This document shows, one piece after another, positions 30,501 to 39,698 of a DNA stretch of 64,000 nt (positions are counted from its first letter, which is position 1; every line of letters starts with the position of its first letter). This DNA comes from Tritrichomonas foetus (lineage: Eukaryota > Parabasalia > Tritrichomonadida > Tritrichomonadidae), in NCBI GenBank assembly GCA_001839685.1, contig MLAK01001448.1, positions 57,180 to 121,179 on the forward strand, written 5' to 3'. Both the position numbers and the translations under genes were made by a program. The notes under the pieces are model-generated. The model saw nothing but the letters and a program-made list of their open reading frames with translations. It had not been told where the DNA came from and did not search any database.

Positions 30501-30983
30501 AAGAACAAATAATCGATAAATTGTGCGGCAAATGTTGCTTAATAACTCTTCGCTGTATGCTCCAGTGTTCCATTGTTGAGCATTTTGAATAATTGTAGCA
30601 ATTGCTTTTCCGCTGTCGATGACGGTTTGGATTGTATTCCTCAAAAGTTCAACTAACGGTTGTGCCTGGGCGATTGCGATTTTATTGGCGACTGCTGGAT
30701 TGGCTGGATGATCCCTCAGGTATTTTTGGACTGGTGCCATGATCGATCTTCGAGTATAAAACTTTGAGATGAAAAGATCAAGTTGCTTTGAGAATCCTTG
30801 AAGGCGGTTAATATCGTTGATGTTGGAGACAGCTGTCATGTTTGTATGAGCATAAAGTTCGTGATTAAAACAAGTTTCGTTTGGCAAACGAACAAATGTG
30901 GCTTGTGGAACAGAGCTTGGAGATACATCAACAAGCTGAAGACCTTGTAAATCTTCGCAATAATTGGAATTCATGGCAGTCAT
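27510..30983 (-). CDS. CYFIP/Sra-1/PIR121 homologue, WAVE regulatory complex subunit
   Basis: 1157 residues. The middle shows YERAVRAGYSQLELKAMLQL and ILEKTAVRAKRKKKSMKNVI, matching the CYFIP core 'YERATRYNYT.EE' and 'IKKKKNVIQSVL'. Later comes VEFVYCLTESIRVGDAASGF and a segment with RKMQRHHETDM, matching 'MQFVYC' and 'LLKVQKHDG' of human CYFIP. The length is close to the usual 1250. An N-terminal RAC1-binding-type helical part (about 60-290) precedes the FragX-IP part. CYFIP sits in the WAVE complex that turns on Arp2/3 actin assembly downstream of Rac. No gaps or frameshifts. Codon use is richer in G/C than neighbours. Family assignment is strong. Confidence 0.88.
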   Translation of the reverse strand: MTAMNSNYCEDLQGLQLVDVSPSSVPQATFVRLPNETCFNHELYAHTNMTAVSNINDINRLQGFSKQLDLFISKFYTRRSIMAPVQKYLRDHPANPAVANKIAIAQAQPLVELLRNTIQTVIDSGKAIATIIQNAQQWNTGAYSEELLSNICRTIYRLFVLDKLHQAKRSIKADITGLAQLSGSGANVLNQNINSFLNNPDVIEKSLFEALRPTQSDILQKVTGIFYNYIKVELQNENSVIAEHKYVLMISLAFFMKLCPLAIPPTELPAIKTVFETCPYIPLIHEYSMNIISYLQPLDIFKNHGITLTPQPIDLTRVIKTLRAKFSDVSTKLHHETSSLQNAADLESSQAVIAAVIEAIKLIATTTNALRELYAAKLDKPPAEPKDMKPYERAVRAGYSQLELKAMLQLIALCRELNDLIRTNTPSLYPKMCTAVHQTFQEFIKNILEKTAVRAKRKKKSMKNVIDQVRAVAGDYFASENSQIIAKKSSDLKGKRHEIPLRFSPPSPQLIELVRIQIQHMITNEASFLQPSKKLLKSKVAFHETDLKRLQTFVADSANWVALISFEQTLSEAADQSCFYFKEVQLDMNSAVQFPAKSSLPFILCQFALDNYVQPELTEIIFYPLSIYDDAASVAASKHHSRLMLDEIKAEARVCLDTLSNLIGEFTFNAYRTFATLRQLPDKVISHLKKTHARHWPHSQAYRLRTLLQQNQYYLLSKQIALKSLIAPRVAEELNNSVAQLYKLAQDLGIVASLAISRVLNIIRETHRLLMEQGLSLMPFKDVERTAKWDNMLQGFSSKYLNDVTQTLFRNVVRNYSLSINPLRLMPAKKLQLPADSLGKLTLGRILKDALDSTVAFITVHHFNVMIRQISDGSVVYLATKLQDSIQKAFASFLEKYRNVSVRLTRIKDAPFGTSAHTAFTRYEAAYKFFLNDNGISSLLKDMQTLGNLFIVAELIDEALSMKEFNVVQIMSYLRSVDENNTPRDEIEKLFDAEFRDAIKIVTARPMTVAENSQQLMMAMSMKAFASLIQQNNKDFEEPNPRLQDFTQMQGFACTWSVVEFVYCLTESIRVGDAASGFSKHGQGVMVCAAIILLITGQTDLNRLLGIGRKMQRHHETDMSGMADEKTLRFLAVSQYDTATVDWALMFFQPFVQNFTY

Positions 30984-31541
30984 TAATTTAATATTCTCGA
31001 GAAATTGTGAAAGACGAAATCCTCAGAAAGGTATATGAACGATGAAAAATAATTCAAAAAAAAGATCAAATATGAGAAAGAACAATAACAGAAAAGGAAA
31101 AAGCGAAAAGAGAATTCAGATGAAACACCATGCCGAACAAACTTTTTAATAAAAAATATACTGACAAGTAATCATTGAAAAGGTGAACAGATTAGGTTAA
31201 TTTATTGTCAAATAACTGTTGACGATGATAACTTTTCCTGTACTCATTTAATTATTTCTTTATGTAGTATTGAAAAAGTTGATGTTGTAGATTTTGCACA
31301 ATCACGTTTATTGTCATGTAATTTTTGTTTTCTCAAGAGAAGTAAACTTTATAGACTCAACATAATCAACACCAATATATAATATAGTATTCATAAGTGA
31401 TACCTTCTCGAAATTCCATGAGACTAAGAATGACGACCGCATAAACATTAAAAAAGTGGTGATATCTCACTGGCTATTTAAGGAGTAAAAAAGTTAACCT
31501 CATTTTTGCCCATCAAAGACATGTGATATGATATTCTTATT
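30984..31541. other. divergent promoter region
   Basis: 558 bases with no ORF. Contains TGAAAAAGTT at 31271-31280 (the decamer, reverse) and similar AAAAAGTG/AAAAAGTT pieces near 31453 and 31484. Candidate control region for CYFIP and LZTFL1. Confidence 0.4.
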
Positions 31542-32150
31542 ATGAGTAATCAGTTTTCCAATCTCAATAACATCCACGTCCAGCAATTTATCGATTATCT
31601 CAAATTCGAACTTCGCAACAGAAAAGAAATTGAGGAAGAAGTCACCGAAGAACTTCAAGATTTGCTCGAATCAAGAATCACTGCCTCTGACACTTACACT
31701 GGGCAAGAAGTCATCGACGCTCTTGAAGACATTCCTGACCTTGTTGAGAGTACTATGGATCGACAACTTGAACACGTCAGAGATGTAACAATGGTTCTCA
31801 TCAAAAATGTATTTGCACAAGCAAAAGTTCATAACACTGAAATTCACCTTTCAGTTGCCCAGCTAGAAGATGAAACAATGCTCAAGAATTCTCACGCATT
31901 TTGTAACAGTTTGATTAAAAACCCTGAAGAAGTTTTGGCTGCCGCACCAAAAGCACAAGGTCAAATTCTTTCACGTAAACCGAAAGTTGACACATCAAGT
32001 AATGATGAACTTGAGAAATTAAGGCAAGAAAATGCAAAACTTCGAGCAGAGATTCAAGCAGGATTAGACGAGTTTCCACAATATGCAAAACTTAAACAAA
32101 TGATCAATGAAAGAGAAATAGAGATTAGAGGAGTGAAAGCAAGATTGTAA
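31542..32150 (+). CDS. lztfl1: LZTFL1 (leucine zipper transcription factor-like 1)
   Basis: 202 residues. The N-terminal part (VQQFIDYLKFELRNRKEIEE, EELQDLLESRI, EVIDAL) follows the LZTFL1 pattern 'INYMRFARSKRG...DLKESR...DEVSEVL'. Then FAQAKVHNTEIHLSVAQLED matches 'FAQAEKWYLKLQTDISELEN', and the extreme C-terminus YAKLKQMINEREIEIRGVKA matches 'YRNMKEILTKKNDQIKDLRK'. The human protein is 299 residues, so the central coiled coil is shortened by about 100. LZTFL1 controls BBSome traffic in cilia in animals, so a role in the flagella is likely. Start ATG is well placed. Confidence 0.85.
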   Translation: MSNQFSNLNNIHVQQFIDYLKFELRNRKEIEEEVTEELQDLLESRITASDTYTGQEVIDALEDIPDLVESTMDRQLEHVRDVTMVLIKNVFAQAKVHNTEIHLSVAQLEDETMLKNSHAFCNSLIKNPEEVLAAAPKAQGQILSRKPKVDTSSNDELEKLRQENAKLRAEIQAGLDEFPQYAKLKQMINEREIEIRGVKARL

Positions 32151-32625
32151 ATTATTATTTTATTTTTTCTAAAAGTACTTAAAAGGAAGAATATATATAT
32201 ATATATTATTTTCTCATGTTATTTTCTTTCAGTAATATATATTATTAATAGCAGTATTATTGATTATAGATTCCAAAGGAATGTAATAATTGAAAAATTT
32301 AAATTTTTTCGGGAACCTGCTGTATACATCACAATCAGTGGAGACTGATATTTAAAGAAAGATACAATCATAAAGAAAGATACAATCATAAAGAAAGATA
32401 CAATCATAAAGAAAGATACAATCATAAAGAAAGATACAATTGTAAAGAAAGATACAATTGTAAAGAAAGTACAATTGTAAAGAAAGATACAATTGTAAAG
32501 AAAGATACAATTATATTTTTCGAGAAAAATCTAATTTGTCAATATTGTAGAAAAACATTAACATTTATAAAACAGCAAATTAAAATTTAAACAATAAATA
32601 CGATATCGGTATTTTTTCCCCTTAA
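32151..32625. other. convergent spacer with 18-bp tandem array
   Basis: Short AT microsatellite at 32190-32207 and a nine-copy 18-bp tandem array. No gene. Confidence 0.65.
32354..32514. repeat. 18-bp tandem repeat array
   Basis: About nine copies of AAAGAAAGATACAATCAT. The first five end in CAT, the later copies change to TTGT, and copy seven lost one base. The two-step pattern shows local duplication of variant units. Confidence 0.9.
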
Positions 32626-33885
32626 TTAATATATCGTACTCATGATTTTTTCACATTTTTGACGAAGGCTAACAATATGTTGTAATGGTATTAAATTCCT
32701 ATGCTTAAAGTAAGCTACTTCATCTCTCCAATTCACATCTACATTAAACCTTTCGGAATTGCGTGATTGAGCGATAGCTTCTAATAACTTTGTAATTTTA
32801 TTAAAGGTAAACCGATCAATTACACCGTTTTTTTGTTTTTGAAGAATGTTTTGCAGATCAATAAAGTGTTTTTGAAGTTCTTCGCTCATAACATTGTTTG
32901 AGTAAGTTTTGGAATTTGTTCCTAATTTTGATGCTTCTTGTGATTTAACTATTGGCGTAGTTTGTTCTGTACTTTCTGAATGGCCTTGTGCTTTTGTTGT
33001 TGAAAATTGAAGTAAATCAAATTCAAATGAATTTGATGAATTTTGATTTCCTGCCAAACTTCCAAATTGATTTTCGTATTTTTTATTTCGGTGAAGATTT
33101 ATTTTATTTTGCACATTATTTGATGTTCTATTTAAAGTACTACTTAATGAATAAGCTGACAACTTTTGAGAATTACCAAAACCATTCAATTTAACAGTTT
33201 CTCGAGTATAATTATTGGGTTCATCAGAAGAATTATGAAAAATCAATCTTTTTTCGATGTTATGGATGATGTCATCATTTTTGTTTGATAGGTGCGATTT
33301 TTCTGGCTTTCTGTAATATGAATTTCCATGATAAGTTGATGTATTTTGATAATTCGAATTTCCTTGAGGATTATCGTAAAAGTTTGTTGTTGGATTTGAA
33401 TTTGTTCTCGGTGAAGATTTATTCTCTTTATAATATTTACCGCTTTCGATTGATTTTAAAATTTCTACAATGTTTTCTAAGATTTTTAAGATCTCTTGCT
33501 TATTTTCTTTCCACAGACAGAGTTTATGCAAATTATGTAAAGAAAGGAAAAGTTTTTGGGAATCACCAATTCCAGTTTTTTCAATAAAACACAAAAATTT
33601 ACAACGAACCTCCTGAATTTTAGAAATGTCATGTGAAGACAATGCTTGTTTTGTCTTCTTTAAGTATGCAATTAAATCATTGAATTCTGGAATAGGTTTC
33701 ATTTTTAAGGTTTCTTCTACTTTTATAAATTGGAGCTCTGGAGGAGTTTCCCACTGAACCCATTCACATATTAGTTCATCAGGAGATGGTTTCCTTTTGG
33801 TCTCCAACATGAATGTCAAATCCAAAAAATATTGACATTTATCTATGGTTAAAAATTCACCAGAACGATTATGTATTAAGTGCAT
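32626..33885 (-). CDS. hypothetical protein, Asn/Ser-rich
   Basis: 419 residues. The N-terminal 150 residues are helical (for example CKFLCFIEKTGI and LHNLHKLCLWKENKQEILKI). The middle is Asn/Ser/Thr/Gln-rich and probably disordered. The last 85 residues (LQKHFIDLQNILQKQKNG, ITKLLEAIAQSRNSERFNVD) are helical again. No known domain is evident. It is divergent to 33927 with only 41 bp between starts, a tight shared promoter. Confidence 0.65.
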   Translation of the reverse strand: MHLIHNRSGEFLTIDKCQYFLDLTFMLETKRKPSPDELICEWVQWETPPELQFIKVEETLKMKPIPEFNDLIAYLKKTKQALSSHDISKIQEVRCKFLCFIEKTGIGDSQKLFLSLHNLHKLCLWKENKQEILKILENIVEILKSIESGKYYKENKSSPRTNSNPTTNFYDNPQGNSNYQNTSTYHGNSYYRKPEKSHLSNKNDDIIHNIEKRLIFHNSSDEPNNYTRETVKLNGFGNSQKLSAYSLSSTLNRTSNNVQNKINLHRNKKYENQFGSLAGNQNSSNSFEFDLLQFSTTKAQGHSESTEQTTPIVKSQEASKLGTNSKTYSNNVMSEELQKHFIDLQNILQKQKNGVIDRFTFNKITKLLEAIAQSRNSERFNVDVNWRDEVAYFKHRNLIPLQHIVSLRQKCEKIMSTIY

Positions 33886-33926
33886 ATTTGGTTATTTCAT
33901 TAATTTTCTATTATTCTGATTTTTAC

Positions 33927-34547
33927 ATGTCTGGACATCATAAGCACTCCATTCACAGATCACCTCGAAAAAATCCTTGCCATTTCTTTATACGTTTCCC
34001 AGGGCGATGCCAGTATATCAGTATCGACGTTGATCCAACATATTTTCCAACAATCGATCAATTAAAACAGCATTTAACGAATCATTTCAACCTTGGCGAG
34101 TCACCAAATTTACACATGATTGATGATACAGGACGATCAGCCATTGTCGAAAAGATTTCATCGATAAAAAATAATTCCATGATATTTGTTGAATCTATTG
34201 GAATGAAGTTAGAATCTGTATTTCCGGATTTTTCCGCAGTTTATCCAGACCCACCAATCGATAAAGTTCCTCAAAAATATACCCTTCCGAAATATATCGA
34301 AATTGTTCGAACTGTTCTGAGTGACTTTTCTCAACTTGAATCATGTTTAAACAGAATAAATACAAAAAATCTCAACAAAGTTCCACCAGGTGAACAAGCA
34401 CAAGTTGAAAAATATACTGTTCAATCATTATTTACAGAAGATGGAGGTTTTTCACCAGTTTTTATGGCTGTTGCAAAAAGGATGCATATTGATATACCAG
34501 AAAATACAAATCTTGGACCATCAATCAATCCCAAAAATAGAAAATAA
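33927..34547 (+). CDS. doublecortin/ubiquitin-like domain protein
   Basis: From the ATG at 33927 (MSGHHKHSIHRSPRKNPCHF) it has 206 residues. The earlier in-frame ATG at 33813 is rejected because it overlaps the divergent gene. Residues about 17-90 (NPCHFFIRFPGRCQYISIDV, FPTIDQLKQHLTNHFNLGES, SMIFVES) form a beta-grasp pattern close to doublecortin or ubiquitin-like domains. The second half is helical. Doublecortin domains bind microtubules, so a cytoskeletal role is a possibility, not proven. Confidence 0.5.
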   Translation: MSGHHKHSIHRSPRKNPCHFFIRFPGRCQYISIDVDPTYFPTIDQLKQHLTNHFNLGESPNLHMIDDTGRSAIVEKISSIKNNSMIFVESIGMKLESVFPDFSAVYPDPPIDKVPQKYTLPKYIEIVRTVLSDFSQLESCLNRINTKNLNKVPPGEQAQVEKYTVQSLFTEDGGFSPVFMAVAKRMHIDIPENTNLGPSINPKNRK

Positions 34548-35434
34548 GAAAGAAATTATATTTAATGATATTTAAAGCTGAGTTTGTAAATACAAATAAA
34601 ACATTTTCGATCAAATTTATTTCTAGTTAATTCATTTTCTTTAATTTAAATCTTAAGAATTCAAGCTTTATTAATTAATTCATCAGCACATCAGCTACTA
34701 GAACTTTTGATCCAGTAGTTTTTCGGTTTTTAACAATGAAACTTTAAGATCAATGTTAACGAAAAAATTTCACAATGGATGTTTGTTTTTTTATTATAGG
34801 TTTGAATTGACTCATTTCTTTTCTAGAGAGAAAAAACGCCAATATTATCAATGGAAAACTATTTCACATCATTTTATTATTTGATAAAATGCGAAGCATC
34901 TTTCCCAAATTGCGAGATCCTTTTCCAATTCAATCATCCAACGTTATTTTTTAGCTTTTTTTAGGCTTGTCATATTTCAGAGTGCTATTTCCAATATTTC
35001 ATATGACACCTTTTGGTTGAACTAAACGTGATTATATTTTGAATTTCCTGCATATGTTAATTGTTTTGATAGTGATTTCCAATAGTTCATATCATGATCA
35101 TTATTATTTGTTCTAACGGCTAAATTAACTTTCCAAATTTCATATTTTCACAAACATTTGTTTTTGTGCTTCCATTGACTCAATTCTCTAAATGTAATGA
35201 TAAAAATACTGACTAACAATTGATGTGAATTATGAAATATTAAAATATATTATCAGGAGTTATTTCATATCTCATGAGACAAAAAAACATCGATGTTTCA
35301 CCAATTTTAAAGTAAGGATTCGATTTTATCTTGAGTATAACATAAAAGATGATATATATGTACTTTATTTCATATTTACCTTAATATTATGTGTATCATT
35401 ATTTATTAACATCTACAAGATCTAACACGCTTGA
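34548..35434. other. 887-base gene-free region
   Basis: AT-rich. Short open stretches (34852-34956 and 35225-35425) are low-complexity and I do not call them. No repeats or RNA genes. Confidence 0.4.
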
Positions 35435-36721
35435 ATGGATCGTAAGTACTCATTTTTCTCAATTCAACAACTTTTTGAATACAAAAGTGACAGTCTCATC
35501 ATGGAAAAACAAAATTGTCGAGTACAGATTGAGATCAAATTATTTGGAATCGGTAAAGTTTTCAAGTTCCTTTACGACAACTTCTATTTCGTTCAATTGT
35601 TTTTCTTTATCGTTTCGTGCGCGTTTTTTTATTTTGGATTACGGATCCCAATGTTTTTATTTTTGTTCTTCGAATGCTTCATAATATGGTGTCAATATAG
35701 AGCTCCACTCATCGACCAGGAGCGACGCGAAAATTTCACGAAATGGGTGGATTCAGCCATGGTCGCGGAAGGAGGCGAAAGCTGTCATTTTATGAACGCA
35801 ATGCTCGAGCAGTGCTTCGAAAAGATGTTTCCAGATTCCCTCAGTCCATATCTATGCCGCCTTGCTGAAGAAACCTGCGAATTATATAAACCTGGATTTG
35901 TCACAGATTTGAAGTTTACAGCCATGACGTATGGATATAAACCGCCAAAATTTCTCCAAGTTATCTCCGAACAGGCCAAAGCGTGCCAAAGTGCACCAAA
36001 TAGTGTATCAATGACATGGTATTGCGTTTTCGCCAATAATATGACTTTTCAGTGTGATTTCAAAATGTTTGGAATTCCCATTCACCTTGTTATGGATGAC
36101 TGGGTATTTTACATGCCTGTTCAGACAATTGTTGAATCGCCTGAAAAAAATGAATTTTTGAATACGCCAATCATAACGGCGGTTGCTTTTACTTACCCAG
36201 AGCCACTCATTGTGTTGCATAATAACATGTGGTTCAATGGTTTTAACTTCAGCTTAATTCCAATGTGCCATTATGCATTCACTCAGTGGTTTGAAGCAAG
36301 TATGGCTGCAATGATTTCATTCGATGAGTATATGGTATGGGATTGGATCTTGAACACATACACATTCAGGCATAAGACTCGAACGTATTCAAAATTATCA
36401 GAAGATCTTTTTAAAGATATTGCAACATTAGATACCGAAAAGACACCATCTTATTCAAGGTTTTCAATGCCAAATGACGTGGTGAGGAGATTTGATGAAA
36501 AACGGAAAACTGATTGGGAAAGAGCTTACAAAACAAAGGTACCACCAAATGAAATGCTAGTGATGATGGCACCTCCTTACCAAGAAGAAAATGAACCGGT
36601 TTTCAAATATTATGAGCAGAAGAAACCATGCAGTGATGTTGAAACACAAACAGAAAACAACATTGAAAACGGAACCGAAAATTTGAATGTTCAAAGTGAA
36701 ATTAATCTTGCTCAAGATTAA
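35435..36721 (+). CDS. SMP-domain lipid-transfer protein, E-Syt/tricalbin-like without C2 domains
   Basis: 428 residues. A hydrophobic hairpin (about 50-92: FVQLFFFIVSCAFFYFGL, then MFLFLFFECFIIWC) anchors it in the ER membrane, followed by QYRAPLIDQERRENFTKW. A domain of about 155 residues contains AEGGESCHFMNAMLEQCFEK, LAEETCELYKPGF and YGYKPPKFLQV, the SMP pattern (synaptotagmin-like, mitochondrial, lipid-binding), where a 'W+N.L+...WP' region and a 'LG..pP.i' motif are diagnostic. SMP domains move lipids at membrane contact sites. Extended synaptotagmins continue with C2 domains, but here the tail is acidic and Gln/Asn-rich with no C2. The two-C2 protein at 57742 might be a partner. Confidence 0.72.
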   Translation: MDRKYSFFSIQQLFEYKSDSLIMEKQNCRVQIEIKLFGIGKVFKFLYDNFYFVQLFFFIVSCAFFYFGLRIPMFLFLFFECFIIWCQYRAPLIDQERRENFTKWVDSAMVAEGGESCHFMNAMLEQCFEKMFPDSLSPYLCRLAEETCELYKPGFVTDLKFTAMTYGYKPPKFLQVISEQAKACQSAPNSVSMTWYCVFANNMTFQCDFKMFGIPIHLVMDDWVFYMPVQTIVESPEKNEFLNTPIITAVAFTYPEPLIVLHNNMWFNGFNFSLIPMCHYAFTQWFEASMAAMISFDEYMVWDWILNTYTFRHKTRTYSKLSEDLFKDIATLDTEKTPSYSRFSMPNDVVRRFDEKRKTDWERAYKTKVPPNEMLVMMAPPYQEENEPVFKYYEQKKPCSDVETQTENNIENGTENLNVQSEINLAQD

Positions 36722-37328
36722 AGTGAAATAGATTATTACTTGTGAATATCGGAGAAAAAAAAAAGAAAAATAGAATCGATGTATTGTATTATTTTGTATA
36801 AAGTGTTAAATAGAAATCTCTCTCTCTCTCTCTCTCTTTTTTTTTTTTAATTAATATTCATATAAAGTTATGACTCTCGAAATTGTATTAAGCCAATTGT
36901 TTTTCTTGAGGTGGTGACTCCAACAATATCAAGATAAGTCTGCAATCATTTCCTATTAATTAAAAAAGTCGTACGGAGTTCTTTAAGGGAGAACTCTGTG
37001 ATTTTAAGAAAAAAATTAGTTTCGACCATAGTCATTCTCATAAAACAATCATCAGAAGCAATTATACATATAATACTTCAAGGTAAAAAAAGAATAAATC
37101 GACTAAATAATAAAGAAATTTATAGAATATTATTTAAATTTTAGAAAACATACTATAAACACATTTCCTTAAAAACAAAAACAAAAAATAAAGGTATTCG
37201 AACGCAATTGTGTAAAAAAAAAAGACAATTACCTCCACATTATTAATTTTTTCATATATATTTATACTATATAATAAAACATTCGATTCATTTCTATTTC
37301 TGGCATTTCTATTGTTTTTATGGAATAA
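36722..37328. other. convergent spacer with TC microsatellite
   Basis: TC repeat from about 36817 to 36837 followed by a T run to 36849, then AT-rich DNA. No gene. Confidence 0.6.
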
Positions 37329-38329
37329 CTATTGGAACCGCCTTAAAAAGCCGTCAATATTAATTTCTTCGAGATCAAAATCTGAAGAATTCGCAAAAGT
37401 GGCAATTTGCGATGGTCCAGCGAAATGCTGCTGATGATTTTCAACTGCTCCAGCCGAAATACTCCTAAATTTGGATTCTAAGTGAGGTATAGAAAACTGC
37501 TGAGGCGAGTTTGGTGGACTCGAAGGAACATAAACTGGAGAATGACCAGTGTTGGGTGGATGAGGTGGCAAAGCAGGATGAGCTGGCATTTCGTGGTGAT
37601 TTTGATGAACCATTAAATGGGAAAATGTAACATTAGGAAGAGAAAATCTAGGTGGATTTCGATTCATCATTTGAGAAGAAATATGTTCAAGATTCCGATA
37701 TTGGATATTGGTTGGCTCGGAGCACTCCCGAATTGTAATGTTTGGGAATTCTTATTGATTTGGTGGTAGTGGTACCGGCATTGGACATCACTTCTGTTTC
37801 CGAGAAGCGAAGCGATTTTCGTCCATGATTTATCACCAAATTGCTGAATAAGTCTCAGTAAAAGAGACTCTTCTTCTGTCGACCAGGTATCTTTGGATAT
37901 TCTTGGATTTAATCCACGACTCCATCTTTGCGAGCATTGAGCGCGAGTTCGATCATTGCCAACAAACATGGCAACCGTTGACCAGTTATCAAGTCCGTAG
38001 CGAAGAATTCCTGCCAGAAGTCTATTGTCTTCAATTGGACTCCAAGGCCTCGACTTTTTGTGAGAATTTTCGTCCTGATTTTCGATTGAAGGCAGAGGTG
38101 CCTCTTCGACGGTTTTTATTTCGTGGATTTTATCTAAGGTGTCGGTTTGCATCCCAAGTGCTATAAACGCTTCGCACGACTGCTCGTAAGTCGCCTCGAG
38201 ATTGAGATAATTTTGGATTATATTTAATAACTCGTCTTTGTTTTGTTCTTGCTCTGTCGTAAGTTGATGATCTAATTCGGATGAAGCTATATCCAATATA
38301 GCAGCAATCCCATTTTGGTGCGGTTTCAT
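37329..38329 (-). CDS. R2R3 Myb protein, apparent -1 frameshift near 37670-37745
   Basis: Two reading frames overlap. The first (38329 to 37667) has a helical N-terminus, then two Myb repeats (RPWSPIEDNRLLAGILRYGL, TWSTEEESLLLRLI) with conserved Trp and recognition helices AQCSQRWSRGL and VQCRYHYHQI. Right after the second repeat the first frame stops at 37667. A frame shifted by -1 is open from about 37745 (reading ITIRECSEPTN, then NIQYRNLEHISSQ) into the Pro-rich 113-residue frame that ends at 37329 with NSSDFDLEEI, an acidic tail like an activation domain. The tail being in frame without its own plausible promoter suggests one gene with a lost base, real or from sequencing. No slippery heptamer is in the right frame. 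Confidence 0.65.
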
Positions 38330-39698
38330 CGAAAGATCTTACTTGTTCGGATGTAAGAGAAAATTATTGAAATTATTTAAATTCTGGGAAAATCGAGACA
38401 GTGAATATAAATTACTACTATAAGTATTGAATATTAGAGGCGAAAAAGAAATAAATTGAAATTATCACAGAAAAAGGTGAATTAGTTCAAATCAATTAAA
38501 TCAAATGAGTAGAAATTCTTTTGAATAAAATTGAGTCCAATTACTTTCATAAAAAGTTAAAAACACAGAATTTTCATTGATATCAATTCAACGAAATGTA
38601 TTGAATCACCATTTTTTAATTGCCAAAAGGAAATTGATTATTTGATAATTGTTATAGAAATAATTGTTAGATATTGAAACTTTTGACAATATTAAATTCA
38701 ATTTATTGAATATATTCAATCTTTAACCATATGTATTTAGGCCTCTATCGATCATCACACTCAATTCGGCTTTCGATAGATGTATTCCCTCATAGTTAAT
38801 TTACATCTAGTACTTGTGAAAATTGGGATCATCAAATATATTAGGTGATAATGATTCTTTATTGTTGTTGCCACAACTGATAATTATTCATTATGCATTA
38901 TGAGACGGGAAAGATTGGAATCGACTATTTGTTCATAGATAAATCAAAGCTGAAATTAATGATCACTGTAATGGGATAACTTTTTGAATAATTAAATGGC
39001 CGATGGTAAATAAATAATTTTCATCGAAAAGATAATTATTTTTAATTCTAGCCTCTTAGATTCGCTCATTGATTCAAATAAGACATCTCTCAATTATGAT
39101 ACATCTATATAATATTATGAAAATAAATAAACACATTTTCCAACCACAATCTTTGATATCAATTGTTGCCCCTTTGAAACAAAAGCGATGACTAATGCAC
39201 ACTATAATATATACTTTATAATTAACCGTTATATCATCTTATCCATAAATAAATCAATCGATAATGTGACAAAACTTGGAAAGTTTTTTCTATTCACTTT
39301 CTTAATTTCTATCAACAACGGTGGAACTTTTTGAATATGATAACACTTTTGATGTTATCTCAACTTTTTGACAAAATTCTTTTTATATTGAAATTTCCAC
39401 TTTTTGAGAAATGGCTTAAAACCGTCAGATGGCATTCAAAAAAAATTGGATAATATTGTTCTAAAACCTCATTCCTTCATTGTTTTAGTGGCTTATTTTC
39501 GGAATATTTCGACCTTTTTTAATATCTATAGCATTATTTTTCATCAAAATTACGTTTTAGTCAAGACAATATAAATTCATTCGGAGTTTTGCCATATTGA
39601 TTTTTTTAGAGAAAATTCTAGAATGTCGTTTCCAAAAACAAATAAAAAGTGAAAACATGAAAATTCTAAACGGCTGCCAAAAAAGAAAACATCTCAAA
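38330..39698. promoter_or_regulatory. 1.37-kb divergent region with clustered decamers
   Basis: Between the Myb and LisH genes. Decamer copies: AACTTTTTGA at 38978, 39325 and 39362, and CACTTTTTGA at 39398. A 7-bp stem-loop (39339-39359) sits between two of them, and a second hairpin (38744-38751 with 38773-38780) lies further left. AAACGG is at 39668-39673. No supportable ORF. The three decamers within 85 bases are the densest cluster in the window. Confidence 0.4.
39325..39407. promoter_or_regulatory. three decamer copies in 83 bases
   Basis: AACTTTTTGA, AACTTTTTGA and CACTTTTTGA at 39325, 39362 and 39398, all in the same orientation. Confidence 0.4.

Noticed and set aside
34852..34956. 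34-codon open stretch
   Set aside because: All three frames are open here because stops are locally rare, so no frame is favoured.
35225..35425. 66-codon frame in AT-rich spacer
   Set aside because: Only a GTG start at its left end, no homology seen, typical for chance.
38744..38780. 8-bp inverted repeat in the divergent region
   Set aside because: Single short hairpin without other RNA gene signs. Chance likely.
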